Under the pieces are notes generated by a model. It worked only from the letters and a program-made list of their open reading frames with translations. It did no database searches and was not told the origin of the DNA. The translations under genes were made by a program, and so were the position numbers. Source: Flavonifractor avicola (GTDB lineage: Bacteria; Bacillota; Clostridia; Oscillospirales; Oscillospiraceae). Taken from it: a stretch of DNA of 7,018 nucleotides. Location: positions 1-7,018 of the forward strand of contig DXAS01000172.1 in NCBI GenBank assembly GCA_019116915.1. Direction: 5' to 3'. Below, one piece after another: positions 1 through 5,723 of the stretch (positions are counted from its first letter, which is position 1; every line of letters begins with the position of its first letter).

Positions 1-504
1 GAGACCTGGGATTCCTGCCTGGAGGAGATCCGCAACCTGCCCAACGTGAAGAAGTACGGCGACGACGTGAAGGTCTCCATGTATATGTACGACCGTCCCT
101 CCTGGACCGGCGAGGTGTACGAGACCGAGGCTTACTTCCCCACCTGGATCAACAAGGAGAACGCCGCTCACGTTCAGGCTCTGGCCGACGCCCACCACGC
201 CCTGTTCGGCGAGGAGCGCATCGGGCCCGACGGCGCCATGCACCTGCGTCACCGTCCTCTGATCGACAAGTGGACCTTCTCCACCAACGGCGTTGCCATC
301 CAGGGCCGCTACGGCATCCCCTGCGTGGGCTTCGGCCCCGGTGCTGAGTCTCAGGCTCACGCCCCCAACGAGATCACCTGGAAGCAGGACCTGGTTTCCT
401 GCGCCGCCCTGTACGCTGCCGTGCCCGGCCTGTACAAGGAGGAGAACAAGACCGCTGACGTGACCCAGTTCCGCGCCGGCAAGACCAACAACGACATTAA
501 GTAA
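1..504 (+). CDS. ygeY: YgeY-type M20 family metallohydrolase, C-terminal part (5' end outside window)
   Basis: The reading frame is open from base 1 and ends at TAA 502-504, giving the last 167 residues of a protein whose start lies to the left. M20 hydrolases are cytoplasmic di-metal amidohydrolases that cleave peptide, acyl or carbamoyl-type amide bonds. Visible here are the end of the lid/dimerisation domain and the return to the catalytic domain. The closing GFGPGAESQAHAPNE segment (window residues about 110-124) contains the late metal-ligand His (residue 120) and the PNE typical of M20 enzymes. RHRPLIDKWTFSTNG (84-98) resembles the YgeY (selenium-metabolism-linked hydrolase) subfamily. 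Assignment as ygeY rather than a generic ArgE/DapE protein rests on this resemblance and on the ygeW and carbamate kinase genes downstream, which accompany ygeY in E. coli and many gut anaerobes. Every Arg codon is CGC or CGT, suggesting good expression. The true substrate is not proven; a ureido-amino acid from purine breakdown is the inferred one. Confidence 0.85.
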   Translation, partial: ETWDSCLEEIRNLPNVKKYGDDVKVSMYMYDRPSWTGEVYETEAYFPTWINKENAAHVQALADAHHALFGEERIGPDGAMHLRHRPLIDKWTFSTNGVAIQGRYGIPCVGFGPGAESQAHAPNEITWKQDLVSCAALYAAVPGLYKEENKTADVTQFRAGKTNNDIK

Positions 505-526
505 GAAGCGCTGACATAGGCCATAT

Positions 527-546
527 GGGGCGGCGCAAGCCGCCCC
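527..546 (+). other. GC-rich hairpin with GCAA tetraloop between ygeY and ygeW
   Basis: A perfect 8-bp stem (527-534 with 539-546) closes a GCAA loop, a GNRA-type stable tetraloop. No T-run follows, so it is not a canonical intrinsic terminator. It lies 22 bases after the ygeY stop and could protect the upstream mRNA end, act as a processing site or cause weak termination. The 105-base ygeY-ygeW gap holds little else apart from a weaker GGATA/TATCC pairing at 550-568. Confidence 0.5.
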
Positions 547-594
547 TGCGGATATGAGACCCGTATCCATCCACCAACCGACTAAATATTGAAA

Positions 595-600
595 AGGAGA
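595..600 (+). promoter_or_regulatory. ribosome-binding site of ygeW
   Basis: AGGAGA lies 9 bases before ATG 610, a normal Shine-Dalgarno spacing. It decides the start: the in-frame TTG at 589 lies upstream of this site, so a protein begun there would have the ribosome-binding site inside its own coding region. Confidence 0.85.
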
Positions 601-609
601 TCGATTGCA

Positions 610-1809
610 ATGGACAAGACTCTGCAGATGTATATCGACAAGCTGAATGCCCTGAACTTCAAGGAGATGTACGAGGGCGATTTCTTCCTGACCTGGGACA
701 AGACCGACGACGAGATCGAGGCCGTCTTCACCGTGGCCGACGCTCTGCGCTATATGCGTGAGAACAACATCTCCACCAAGATCTTTGAGTCCGGCCTGGG
801 CATCTCCCTGTTCCGCGACAACTCCACCCGTACCCGTTTCTCCTTCGCTTCCGCTTGTAACCTGCTGGGCCTGGAGGTTCAGGACCTGGACGAGGGCAAG
901 AGCCAGATCGCTCACGGCGAGACCGTCCGCGAGACCGCTAACATGATCTCCTTCATGGCCGACGTCATTGGCATCCGCGACGATATGTACATCGGCAAGG
1001 GCCACACCTATCAGAAGGAAGTGGTTGAGGCCGTGACCCAGGGCCACAAGGACGGCGTTCTGGAGCAGAAGCCCACCCTGGTCAACCTGCAGTGCGACAT
1101 CGACCACCCCACCCAGGCTATGGCCGATATGCTGCACATCATCCATCACTTCGGCGGCGTTGAGAACCTGAAGGGCAAGAAGATCGCCATGACCTGGGCT
1201 TACAGCCCCTCTTACGGCAAGCCCCTCTCCGTGCCCCAGGGCATCATCGGCCTGATGAGCCGCTTCGGCATGGACGTCGTCCTGGCTCACCCCGAGGGAT
1301 ACGAGGTTATGCCCGAGGTCGAGGAGGTCGCCAAGAAGAACGCCGAGAAGTCCGGCGGCACCTTCACCAAGACCAACAGCATGGCTGAGGCCTTCAAGGA
1401 TGCCGACATCGTGTATCCCAAGAGCTGGGCTCCCTTCGCCGCCATGGAGAAGCGCACCAACCTGTACGCCGAGGGCGACACCGACGGCATCAAGGCTCTG
1501 GAGAAGGAGCTGCTGGCTCAGAACGCCAACCACAAGGATTGGTGCTGCACCGAGGAGCTGATGAAGACCACCAAGGACGGCAAGGCTCTGTATATGCACT
1601 GCCTGCCCGCCGACATCAACGACGTGTCCTGCAAGGACGGCGAGGTCGAGGCTTCCGTGTTCGATCGCTATCGTGATCCTCTGTACAAGGAGGCTTCCTA
1701 CAAGCCCTACATCATCGCCGCTATGATCTTCCTGGCTAAGGTTAAGGATCCCCAGGCCACTCTGAAGGCCCTGGAGGAGCGCGGCATCGCCCGTTGGTTC
1801 CAGAAGTAA
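610..1809 (+). CDS. ygeW: YgeW-type knotted (catabolic) carbamoyltransferase
   Basis: This encodes 399 residues, close to the roughly 396 of E. coli YgeW and longer than ordinary ornithine or aspartate carbamoyltransferases. Carbamoyltransferases move a carbamoyl group between carbamoyl phosphate and an amino group; the YgeW branch is thought to work catabolically, phosphorolysing a ureido compound to give carbamoyl phosphate. Visible signatures are the carbamoyl-phosphate loop STRTR (72-76), DHPTQ (165-169) in the N-terminal half, a proline-rich stretch SPSYGKPLSVPQG (199-211) matching the knot-forming loop of knotted transcarbamylases, and HCLP (330-333) in the C-terminal domain. The start at ATG 610 has a good ribosome-binding site. 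The gene lies between ygeY and carbamate kinase, which fits ureido hydrolysis followed by ATP recovery. Arg codons are only CGC or CGT. Ornithine carbamoyltransferase is less likely given the proline-rich loop and neighbours. The acceptor substrate is unproven; 2,3-diureidopropionate-like purine intermediates are an inference. Confidence 0.92.
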   Translation: MDKTLQMYIDKLNALNFKEMYEGDFFLTWDKTDDEIEAVFTVADALRYMRENNISTKIFESGLGISLFRDNSTRTRFSFASACNLLGLEVQDLDEGKSQIAHGETVRETANMISFMADVIGIRDDMYIGKGHTYQKEVVEAVTQGHKDGVLEQKPTLVNLQCDIDHPTQAMADMLHIIHHFGGVENLKGKKIAMTWAYSPSYGKPLSVPQGIIGLMSRFGMDVVLAHPEGYEVMPEVEEVAKKNAEKSGGTFTKTNSMAEAFKDADIVYPKSWAPFAAMEKRTNLYAEGDTDGIKALEKELLAQNANHKDWCCTEELMKTTKDGKALYMHCLPADINDVSCKDGEVEASVFDRYRDPLYKEASYKPYIIAAMIFLAKVKDPQATLKALEERGIARWFQK

Positions 1810-1858
1810 GATTCTGATCCATATCTGACTTCCATTTTTCCTTCCCCTTCCTTTTAAA

Positions 1859-1904
1859 GGCCCGTCCGCATAGGTCAACCTGCCTGTATCTGTGCGGACG
1901 GGCC
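1859..1904 (+). terminator. terminator-like hairpin after ygeW
   Basis: GGCCCGTCCGCA (1859-1870) pairs perfectly with 1893-1904, and five further pairs including G-T wobbles continue inward (1871-1875 with 1888-1892), leaving a 12-base loop. The downstream stretch CCGCTATTTTACG carries only a short T-run, starting about seven bases after the stem, so termination may be partial. It lies about 50 bases after the ygeW stop and would partly uncouple the carbamate kinase gene from ygeW. Confidence 0.7.
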
Positions 1905-1922
1905 CCGCTATTTTACGAATAT

Positions 1923-1971
1923 TGAGGTGTTTAACATGGGCAAGCGTATCGTGATCGCCCTGGGCGGCAAT
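1923..1971 (+). repeat. direct repeat, copy 1: duplicated 5' end of the carbamate kinase gene
   Basis: These 49 bases match 2137-2186 at every position except one T missing from the run after GAGGTG (three T here, four in copy 2). They include the ribosome-binding site, ATG (1936-1938) and the first 12 codons of the kinase gene. Looser similarity continues about 15 bases further upstream. The match stops abruptly after the AAT codon at 1971. Confidence 0.95.
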
Positions 1972-2034
1972 TTCCCCAGAGCAGCGAGCTGCCCTGGGGA
2001 CCCCTCAAGATTTAAACTTGCTCCGCGGAAATGA
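1936..2034 (+). pseudogene. abortive duplicate start of carbamate kinase (32-codon frame)
   Basis: ATG 1936 has its own GAGGTG ribosome-binding site (1924-1929) and reads through the first 12 residues of carbamate kinase (MGKRIVIALGGN). It then enters the hairpin-rich insert, adds 20 unrelated residues and stops at TGA 2032-2034. It cannot make an enzyme, because all but the first glycine-rich strand of the fold is missing. It may be translated, since its initiation region is almost the same as that of the intact gene 215 bases downstream. Best read as a remnant of a duplication or insertion; an alternative is a short leader peptide. Confidence 0.7.
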
Positions 2035-2136
2035 ATTCCGCCTGCGCCAAGGTTTTGCTTGGGGCAAAACGCTTGTGCGCGCCAGAGGCGCGGTGAGCAT
2101 TGCCGCCGCCTGGACCCTAGCATAAATTTTTGATTA
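1972..2136. mobile_element. 165-bp hairpin-rich non-coding insert between the two repeat copies (possible small mobile or interspersed repeat)
   Basis: This segment lies exactly between the two copies of the kinase gene start and encodes nothing recognisable. It is dense in inverted repeats. Hairpin A is 1973-2000 (7-bp plus 4-bp stem around one A/C mismatch, loop CGAG). Hairpin B is 2025-2041 (6-bp stem, loop ATGAA). Hairpin C is 2044-2080 (about 15 bp with single-base bulges at 2071 and 2076, loop TTGGG). Hairpin D is 2078-2092 (6 bp, loop AGA) and overlaps C, so the two exclude each other. The last 20 or so bases turn AT-rich just before the ribosome-binding site. No transposase or clear terminal inverted repeats are seen. 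The density of palindromes resembles interspersed palindromic repeats or a MITE-like element; this is inference. Confidence 0.5.
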
Positions 2137-2186
2137 TGAGGTGTTTTAACATGGGCAAGCGTATCGTGATCGCCCTGGGCGGCAAT
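2137..2186 (+). repeat. direct repeat, copy 2: functional 5' end of carbamate kinase gene
   Basis: These 50 bases match copy 1 (1923-1971) apart from one extra T. They carry GAGGTG (2138-2143), seven bases before ATG 2151, and the first 12 codons of the intact kinase. The ribosome-binding site supports ATG 2151 over the in-frame TTG at 2130, which lies in the insert and upstream of that site. Confidence 0.95.
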
Positions 2187-3092
2187 GCTCTGGGCAACAA
2201 TCTTCCTGAGCAGATGATCGCCGTGAAGCAGACCGCCAGGGCCATCGTGGACCTGATCCAGGAGGGCCATGAGGTTATCATTGCCCACGGCAACGGTCCC
2301 CAGGTTGGCATGATCCAGAAGGCCATGACCGAGCTGACCCGTTCCGACCCCGAGAAGTATATCCCCTGCCCCCTGTCCGTGTGCGTGGCCATGAGCCAGG
2401 GCTACATCGGCTACGATCTGCAGAACGCTCTGCGTGAGGAGCTGCTGGACCGCGGCATCAACAAGGGCGTGGCTACCGTGCTGACCCAGGTTGAGGTGGA
2501 CCCCGAGGACAAGGCTTTCCAGAATCCCACCAAGCCCATCGGCGCCTTCATGACCAAGGAAGAGGCCGACAAGATGGTGGCCGAGCGCGGCTACAATGTC
2601 ATCGAGGACGCCGGCCGTGGCTATCGCCGTGTGGTGGCTTCTCCCAAGCCCCAGTCCATCATTGAGATCCAGTCCATCCGTGACATGGTGGCTGCCGGCC
2701 TGGTGGTGGTGGCCTGCGGCGGCGGCGGTATCCCCGTCTACAAGACCGAGGGTCACCACCTGAAGGGTGCTGCTGCCGTTATCGACAAGGACTTCGCCTC
2801 CTGCGTGCTGGCTCAGCAGGTGGAGGCCGACACCCTTATCATCCTCACCGCCGTGGAGAAGGTGGCCATCAACTTTGGCAAGCCCAACGAGCAGTGGCTG
2901 GACTCCCTCACTCCCGACGAGGCCCGCAAGTACATCGCTGAGGGTCACTTCGCTCCCGGCTCCATGCTGCCCAAGGTGCAGGCCGCTGTGGAGTTCGCTG
3001 AGAGCGCTCCCGGCCGCTCCGCCCTCATCACCCTGCTGGAGAAGGCCAAGGACGGCGTGGCCGGCAAGACTGGTACCGCTATCCATCAGTAA
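2151..3092 (+). CDS. arcC: carbamate kinase
   Basis: This encodes 313 residues, the usual carbamate kinase length (about 310). The cytoplasmic enzyme reversibly transfers phosphate between carbamoyl phosphate and ADP; in catabolic clusters it makes ATP, with carbamate decaying to ammonia and CO2. Amino acid kinase family signatures are visible: ALGGNAL (8-14), HGNGPQVG (46-53), PTKPIG (126-131), CGGGGIPV (189-196), IDKD (211-214), LTAVEKV (232-238) and SMLPKV (271-276). The E. coli counterpart in the same kind of cluster is yqeA; arcC is the general family symbol. It follows ygeW in the same direction, but a hairpin at 1859-1904 and the duplicated start with its insert intervene, so it may have its own transcription start. 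Codon use matches ygeY and ygeW, with one AGG (codon 30) among CGC/CGT Arg codons. The frame is intact despite the upstream duplication. Confidence 0.95.
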   Translation: MGKRIVIALGGNALGNNLPEQMIAVKQTARAIVDLIQEGHEVIIAHGNGPQVGMIQKAMTELTRSDPEKYIPCPLSVCVAMSQGYIGYDLQNALREELLDRGINKGVATVLTQVEVDPEDKAFQNPTKPIGAFMTKEEADKMVAERGYNVIEDAGRGYRRVVASPKPQSIIEIQSIRDMVAAGLVVVACGGGGIPVYKTEGHHLKGAAAVIDKDFASCVLAQQVEADTLIILTAVEKVAINFGKPNEQWLDSLTPDEARKYIAEGHFAPGSMLPKVQAAVEFAESAPGRSALITLLEKAKDGVAGKTGTAIHQ

Positions 3093-3120
3093 TCCAAGCA
3101 AACTCCAAACGAACAAAGCA

Positions 3121-3160
3121 AAACGTGCCCGCTCCGGAAGGCTCCGGGGCGGGCACGTTT
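3121..3160. terminator. terminator-like hairpin after carbamate kinase
   Basis: AAACGTGCCCGC (3121-3132) pairs perfectly over 12 bp with 3149-3160. Inside, CCGG (3134-3137) pairs with CCGG (3144-3147), leaving a 6-base loop. On the + strand only the TTT ending the stem gives a U-run. On the - strand the stem is followed by a T-rich stretch. It starts 29 bases after the kinase stop and probably ends that transcript; it may work in both directions. Confidence 0.7.
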
Positions 3161-3167
3161 ATGGCAT

Positions 3168-3202
3168 AAAAAATCCCCTGCCGGAGAACCGGCAGGGGAT
3201 TT
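3168..3202 (-). terminator. intrinsic terminator of the pst-pho operon (after phoR)
   Basis: A perfect 14-bp stem (3171-3184 with 3189-3202) with a 4-base loop begins 3 bases past the phoR stop codon. Read on the - strand, the stem ends in T and runs on into a total of six T (complement of AAAAAA 3168-3173), the classical Rho-independent layout. It also gives a short ATTTG tail on the + strand and so may block read-through from the kinase side. Confidence 0.9.
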
Positions 3203-3205
3203 GTC

Positions 3206-4936
3206 TTAGTTGTTGGGAATGGGAAGGATCACAGTGAAGGTGGAACCTTTGCCTACCTGGCTCTCCAGGCTGACGGTGCCGCCGTAAAGCTGGGTGATGT
3301 GCTTGACGATGGCCAGCCCCAGACCGGTGCCGCCGTTCTTGCGGGCCCGGCCCTTTTCCACCCGATAGAACCGCTCAAATACCCGGCTCTGGTCCTCCTC
3401 GGGGATGCCGATGCCGTGGTCTTCCACTGAGATCACAGCCTTGCCGTCCTGTACATGGACACGGGTGGTCACCGTGCCGCCGTTTTCGCTGTACTTGATG
3501 CCGTTGCCCATCAGATTGAAGAGCAGCTCCTTCAGACGGCTCATGGGGACACCTACGGTGACGCTCTCGCCCTCCACGGCCAGGGTCACACCGGCGGCCT
3601 TGGCGGAGGGCTCCAGCAGGGAGGCGGTGTCATGGGCCGCGTCCAGCACCGCGGAGCGCTCCTCGGTCTGGTCAATGGCCACCGACTCCAGCTCGGACAG
3701 CTTGAGAATGTCGTTGATGAGATCAATGAGCCGGTCCACTTCCACACCGATCATGGTGATAAACCGCTTCTGATCGGCGGGAGAGGTTACCATGCCGCTG
3801 GACAGCATATCGGTAAAGCCCTTGATGCTGGTCAGAGGAGTTTTCAACTCATGGGACACGTTGGCGGTGAATTCACTGCGGATACCCTCCGCCTTCTTCA
3901 GCTCAGTGACGTCGGACACCAGGATGGAGGTACCCACCGGCTGGCCCTCATACTGGCGGCCGGAGACGGGGGAGACGAAGAGCCGCAGGGAGCGGGCATC
4001 CTCGGTGAGAGCATCCACATCCAGCATAATGGAGGAATGTTTTTCCTGGCAGTCATGGATGGCCTCCCGGAGCCGGCGGCTGCGGGTGAGCAGCAGAGCG
4101 CCGTCCTCCTGCTCTCCCTCGGGGAAGCCGAACAGGGTACGGGCAGCCCGGTTGATGGCCAGCACCTTGCCTTCCTCATCCAGCAGGATCAGGCCCTCGT
4201 CCATACAGTCCAAGATCAGGCTGACCTTGTCCCGCTCGGCGGTAATGGACTGAATGTAGCCGCCCAGCTGATCCATCAGCTTGTCAATGTAGCGCAGGAT
4301 GGGACGCAGCTCGTCGTCAGCCTGGAGACCCTCCAGTCCGGGCGTCTTTTTGCCGTCCAATACGCCCTGGAGGGCGCCGCCCACCGAGTTGAGTGGGGCT
4401 ACGATACGGTTGGCGGTGCGGCGGGACAGCAGGAAGGCCAGCAGCAGAGCGGCGATGGAGGCGATCAGGAAGCCCCAGACGCCGCTCATCACCAAAGAGT
4501 TGATAGAGGACAGGGGCATGGCGGCCCGGCCGATCATGCCGTCGGCAAAGCGCTTGGCCACATAGAACATGGAGGTGCCAAGGGTATCCGAGCGGCGCAC
4601 CGCCTCGCCCCAGCCGGAGCGCTCGGCATCAATCACCTCGGGACGGCTGTTATGATCCTCCAGTTTGGAGGCGTCCGCGCCGGTGTCGGCCAGCACGGTG
4701 CCGTCGGTGTCGATAATGGTGAGCCGCTTGTCGGGGGCGGCGGCGTGGAATTGCTCCATCAGGGCCTCCGGCTCGGTGATGGCGCTCTGGGCGTCCATCA
4801 GCTCCAGCAGCTCCTGCAGGGTGGAGCGGGCGGCGTCCATCTCCCGGCTGCGGAACATGAGTATCCCCACAACATTGGAGATCAGCAGGGCGAACACCAC
4901 GGTGAGCAGTGTTGCGCCGATGATTCGTTTCTTCAT
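3206..4936 (-). CDS. phoR: PhoR-type membrane sensor histidine kinase
   Basis: This encodes 576 residues, complete. It senses phosphate limitation at the membrane and phosphorylates the regulator encoded just upstream. Order: membrane segment 1 (about 5-28), extracytoplasmic sensor region (about 29-148, PhoR/PAS-like), membrane segment 2 (about 149-170), HAMP-like linker (about 171-230), PAS domain (about 235-345), dimerisation domain with the H-box NVSHELKTPL (phospho-accepting His 362), then the ATPase domain. ATPase motifs are the N-box NLMGNGIKYS (474-483), DHGIGI (506-511), FERFYR (520-525) and GGTGLGLAIVKHI (535-547). The N-box has Gly 479 where Ala is usual, with both Asn kept, so the enzyme should be active. 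ATG 4934-4936 has GAGGAG (4943-4948) six bases upstream. The gene is last in its operon and ends at a strong terminator. The name is inferred from pstB, phoU and the regulator; sequence alone would give only a PhoR/WalK-like kinase. Confidence 0.92.
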   Translation of the reverse strand: MKKRIIGATLLTVVFALLISNVVGILMFRSREMDAARSTLQELLELMDAQSAITEPEALMEQFHAAAPDKRLTIIDTDGTVLADTGADASKLEDHNSRPEVIDAERSGWGEAVRRSDTLGTSMFYVAKRFADGMIGRAAMPLSSINSLVMSGVWGFLIASIAALLLAFLLSRRTANRIVAPLNSVGGALQGVLDGKKTPGLEGLQADDELRPILRYIDKLMDQLGGYIQSITAERDKVSLILDCMDEGLILLDEEGKVLAINRAARTLFGFPEGEQEDGALLLTRSRRLREAIHDCQEKHSSIMLDVDALTEDARSLRLFVSPVSGRQYEGQPVGTSILVSDVTELKKAEGIRSEFTANVSHELKTPLTSIKGFTDMLSSGMVTSPADQKRFITMIGVEVDRLIDLINDILKLSELESVAIDQTEERSAVLDAAHDTASLLEPSAKAAGVTLAVEGESVTVGVPMSRLKELLFNLMGNGIKYSENGGTVTTRVHVQDGKAVISVEDHGIGIPEEDQSRVFERFYRVEKGRARKNGGTGLGLAIVKHITQLYGGTVSLESQVGKGSTFTVILPIPNN

Positions 4937-4962
4937 AATAGGCTCCTCTCGCAGATAATGGG

Positions 4963-4988
4963 AAAACGGGCGGAAGGAGGCCGCCCGT
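4963..4988 (-). terminator. attenuator-like hairpin between phoB and phoR
   Basis: An 8-bp GC-rich perfect stem (4966-4973 with 4981-4988) with a 7-base loop is followed on the - strand by a short T-run (complement of AAAA 4963-4966). It lies between the regulator stop and the kinase ribosome-binding site. Partial termination here would make more regulator than kinase. The T-run is short, so it is probably leaky. Confidence 0.5.
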
Positions 4989-4993
4989 GGTGT

Positions 4994-5027
4994 GACGGCA
5001 GCCGCCCCGGCAGGGCGGCGGGCCGTC
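4994..5027 (-). other. GC-rich hairpin overlapping the phoB stop codon
   Basis: GACGGC (4994-4999) pairs with 5022-5027 and GCCGCCC (5001-5007) with 5013-5019, leaving a 5-base loop and a small asymmetric bulge. The stem includes two bases of the phoB TGA codon (5026-5028). No T-run follows. It may stabilise the 3' end of the upstream message or act together with the hairpin just beyond it. Confidence 0.5.
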
Positions 5028-5694
5028 AGGACATTTTATAGCCTACGCCCCGGACCGTGGTGACCACGTCGTCGCCCAGCTTCTGGCGCAGGGCCTTGAC
5101 GTGCATATCCACAGTGCGGGTCTCGCCGGTATAGTCGTAATCCCAAACCGTCTGGAGGATCTCGTCCCGGGTGAGGGCCACGCCCCGGCGGGCGCACAGC
5201 AGCTTGAGCAGCTCAAACTCCTTGAAGGTAAGGTCCACCAGCTTACCGCCCTTGCGGACCTCCCGGGCAGCGGGATCGATCTCCAGATCCCCGCAGGTCA
5301 GCACCTGGTCGCCCCGGCGCTCGGTGCGGCGAAGCACCGCCTTCACCCGGGCCTGGAGCTCCATGATGCCGAAGGGCTTGACCACATAGTCGTCCGCCCC
5401 GTTTTCCAGGCCGGATACCCGGTCCATCTCAGCGCTGCGGGCGGTGAGCATGATGACCGGCACCTCGGCGGTGTCCCGGCCCTCCCGCAGGCGGCGGAGG
5501 ATCTCCAGACCATCCATGCCGGGGAGCATGATGTCCAGAATAAACAGCACGGGAAGGCTATGGGCCGTCTCGCCCTCGAACATGGCCTCGCCGGATTCAT
5601 AGGGGCGAACGGTATAACCTACGGATTGAAAATAGTACCGGAGCATCTCGCGGATGCTCTCGTCGTCCTCCACCACCACGATGGCTCTGGACAT
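5026..5694 (-). CDS. phoB: PhoB/PhoP-type response regulator (OmpR family)
   Basis: This encodes 222 residues, typical of the OmpR/PhoB family (about 225-235). Phosphorylation of the receiver domain allows binding to Pho-box promoters and activation of phosphate-starvation genes. The receiver domain (about 2-120) shows acidic pocket residues Glu 9, Asp 10 and Asp 11, phospho-acceptor Asp 54 in FILDIMLPGMDG, Thr 84 and Lys 106 in VVKPF. The DNA-binding winged helix (about 131-221) includes LTFKEFELLKLL and TRTVDMHVKALRQKLG, and ends in VRGVGYKM. ATG 5692-5694 is chosen because AAGGTG (5700-5705) lies five bases upstream and MSRAIVVVEDD is a normal receiver start. The frame stays open up to 5769 inside phoU, but that extension is not receiver-like. 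The gene is 29 bases from phoU and 89 from phoR, the partner kinase. In Firmicutes it might equally be named phoP. Confidence 0.93.
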   Translation of the reverse strand: MSRAIVVVEDDESIREMLRYYFQSVGYTVRPYESGEAMFEGETAHSLPVLFILDIMLPGMDGLEILRRLREGRDTAEVPVIMLTARSAEMDRVSGLENGADDYVVKPFGIMELQARVKAVLRRTERRGDQVLTCGDLEIDPAAREVRKGGKLVDLTFKEFELLKLLCARRGVALTRDEILQTVWDYDYTGETRTVDMHVKALRQKLGDDVVTTVRGVGYKMS

Positions 5695-5699
5695 GGGAT

Positions 5700-5705
5700 C
5701 ACCTT
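5700..5705 (-). promoter_or_regulatory. ribosome-binding site deciding the phoB start
   Basis: On the - strand AAGGTG, within GGAAGGTG, lies five bases before ATG 5694. The longer in-frame start at 5769, inside phoU, would add 25 residues with no counterpart in receiver domains. Confidence 0.7.
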
Positions 5706-5723
5706 CCATTTCGTATTGGGGGC

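Noticed and set aside
589..609. TTG start giving ygeW seven extra residues
   Set aside because: The extra codons overlap the AGGAGA ribosome-binding site that serves ATG 610, and the resulting length fits YgeW less well.
1905..2136. Promoter for carbamate kinase in the AT-rich patches near 1907-1922 or 2121-2136
   Set aside because: No convincing -35 and -10 pair with 16-18 base spacing could be found.
2130..2150. TTG start giving carbamate kinase seven extra residues
   Set aside because: It lies partly in the insert and includes the GAGGTG site for ATG 2151; MGKRIVIALGGNA is the normal family start.
1923..2186. CRISPR array or retron-like unit suggested by two repeats around a spacer-like segment
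   Set aside because: There are only two copies, the repeat is gene coding sequence, the spacing (165 bp) is wrong for CRISPR, and no cas or reverse transcriptase gene is present.
1908..3116. Long open frame (402 codons) on the - strand opposite carbamate kinase and the repeat region
   Set aside because: It mirrors the arcC coding strand, is low-complexity (rich in Gly, His, Leu) as expected from antisense of GC-rich codons, resembles no family I know and has no plausible ribosome-binding context.
3455..5041. Long open frame (528 codons) on the + strand opposite phoR
   Set aside because: Its Gly/His/Gln-rich composition is typical of antisense to GC-rich coding sequence, and phoR on the other strand has every histidine kinase motif in order.
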